The translations under genes and the position numbers were made by a program. Positions 63,150 to 64,000 of a stretch of 64,000 bases of DNA are shown here, one piece after another. The notes beneath the pieces were generated by a model, which worked only from the letters and a program-made list of their open reading frames with translations, did no database searches and was not told where the DNA came from. The stretch's first letter is position 1, and each line of letters opens with the position of its first letter. The DNA is from Winogradskyella sp. PC-19 (GTDB taxonomy: Bacteria > Bacteroidota > Bacteroidia > Flavobacteriales > Flavobacteriaceae): contig NZ_CP019332.1 of the NCBI RefSeq assembly GCF_002163855.1, positions 2,521,145 to 2,585,144 on the forward strand. The letters are read 5' to 3'.

Positions 63150-64000
63150 ATGCTTGTATATCTTCGCCTGTTTAAAGAGAGTTTTTCTTTTGCACTAAAT
63201 GCTTTGCGAAACAATAAATTGCGTACGTTTTTGTCGCTTTTAGGTGTTACAGTTGGTATATTTTCAATAATAGCTGTTTTGGCAGCTGTAGATTCATTAG
63301 ATAGAAACATCAAGGAAAGTCTTGATGGTTTAGATAAAAATACAATTTACCTTACTAAATATTCTTTTGGACCAACCCAAGTCCCACGTTGGAAACGTGA
63401 AAATTACCCTCAAGTAGATTATGATGATTTTGAATTTGTAAGAAGGAATATTAATAATATTGAAGCTTCGGCATATGTTATTTTTGGCGGAGGAGAAACG
63501 ATACGATATCAAGCGGAAACTTTAAGTAATGTAGAGGTTACTCCGATATCAGAAGGTATTTATATCATAGATAATCTTAAAATATCACAAGGTCGTTTTT
63601 ATTCGGAATTAGAATCAGAAACTGGTGCTCCTGTTATAGTTTTGGGTTACACACTAGCTGAAAATTTATTTGACAGCGATAACCCTATAGGTAAACAAAT
63701 ACGTGTTTACGGACGAAAGCTTACTGTTATAGGTGTCTTGGATAAATATGGAGAAGGTCTAGGAGATACACCAGATGTAAAGGCCTTTGTGCCAGCTAAT
63801 TTTGTGCGACGTTTTAGAAATGGAGGTGCAAATGGGCTGCCTGGTGCTGTCGTTATAAAACCGAAAGAAGGAATTGATATAGACGCTTTTGAAAGCGTTT
63901 TGAAGCAAAAATTTAGAATATACAGAGGCTTAAAGGCAGATGAAGAGGATGACTTTTTTGTCAATAAACTTGCAGGATTAGTGTCTTTCGTAGATAGTAT
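63150..64000 (+). CDS. MacB/FtsX-type ABC transporter permease, N-terminal part
   Basis: The ATG at 63150 opens a frame that continues past the window edge, 283 complete codons visible. It begins FKESFSFALNALRNNKLRTFLSLLGVTVGIFSIIAVLAAVDSL, the N-terminal helix of MacB_PCD proteins. The periplasmic domain follows (GGGETIRYQAETLSNVEVTPI; GCTL-like GYTLAENLFDSDNPIGKQIRV). It is probably one half of a lipoprotein- or substrate-extruding ABC complex; the ATPase and the C-terminal FtsX spans are beyond the edge. Confidence 0.9.
   Translation, partial: MLVYLRLFKESFSFALNALRNNKLRTFLSLLGVTVGIFSIIAVLAAVDSLDRNIKESLDGLDKNTIYLTKYSFGPTQVPRWKRENYPQVDYDDFEFVRRNINNIEASAYVIFGGGETIRYQAETLSNVEVTPISEGIYIIDNLKISQGRFYSELESETGAPVIVLGYTLAENLFDSDNPIGKQIRVYGRKLTVIGVLDKYGEGLGDTPDVKAFVPANFVRRFRNGGANGLPGAVVIKPKEGIDIDAFESVLKQKFRIYRGLKADEEDDFFVNKLAGLVSFVDS

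Noticed and set aside
1-64000. tRNA, rRNA, CRISPR arrays, insertion sequences, integrase or prophage genes
   Set aside because: None was recognised: intergenic spaces are short, no transposase or Cas motif appears, and no regularly spaced identical repeats were seen. A tRNA scan would settle the tRNA point.

Overview
The window looks like chromosomal DNA of a marine-type member of the Flavobacteriaceae (Bacteroidota). The DNA is AT-rich. Flavobacterial -7 promoter elements (TAnnTTTG) lie in front of many genes. There are type IX secretion sorting domains, LytS/LytTR signalling, DUF6090, DUF6702 and DUF4846 proteins, and several TTG/GTG starts. Genes are tightly packed with many 1-10 nt overlaps. 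No tRNA, rRNA, CRISPR array, insertion sequence or prophage gene was seen, and no stretch over about 300 bases lacks a gene.

Layout. 1-3633 (mostly minus): the end of a conserved Cys-containing protein, then a compact unit of four tandem DUF6090 membrane proteins (one frameshifted), a cupin-like lipoprotein and a 35-residue peptide. 3758-11846: a DASS/SLC13 transporter, then DUF4846, a small conserved protein, ApbE, a LytS-type kinase with its LytTR regulator and a LamG protein with a type IX secretion tail. 11895-18814: a methyltransferase, a GldL-like peptide, map, a HAD phosphatase, gpmI, a secreted ankyrin protein, an M48 protease, the wreck of a type B sorting-domain protein, a GNAT and a peptidase E. 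18990-24618: three tandem CarboxypepD_reg-like paralogs, DUF6702, a large M1 peptidase and tatA.

24628-33934 (minus): an O-methyltransferase, a small membrane protein, and a near-complete oxidative kynurenine operon (kynU, kmo, 2-aminomuconate deaminase, aldehyde dehydrogenase, a secreted PsbP-like protein, an atypical SDR, 3-hydroxyanthranilate dioxygenase, ACMS decarboxylase). Together these would carry kynurenine to 4-oxalocrotonate; the first enzyme, tryptophan dioxygenase, is not in the window. A lipoprotein and a structured spacer with a strong terminator lie upstream of kynU.

33937-46604: a methyltransferase, a secreted protein, msrA, a Cys-less relative of the CT398 zinc-ribbon family, a Nif3-like protein, lpxK, the lipA-gap-hybrid kinase run, and an overlapping glycosyltransferase / ECF sigma / Nramp run. 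46623-52875: an aquaporin, an ECF sigma / anti-sigma pair, an aminotransferase with murB, a double-retropepsin PDZ protein and a DUF1573 protein. 53060-64000: valS, then the cell-shape operon mreB-mreC-mreD-mrdA-rodA, purH, and the start of a MacB/FtsX-type permease that runs off the window.

Most of the window is housekeeping. The least explained parts are the DUF6090 array, the triplicated regulatory-domain paralogs and the structured region upstream of the kynurenine operon.
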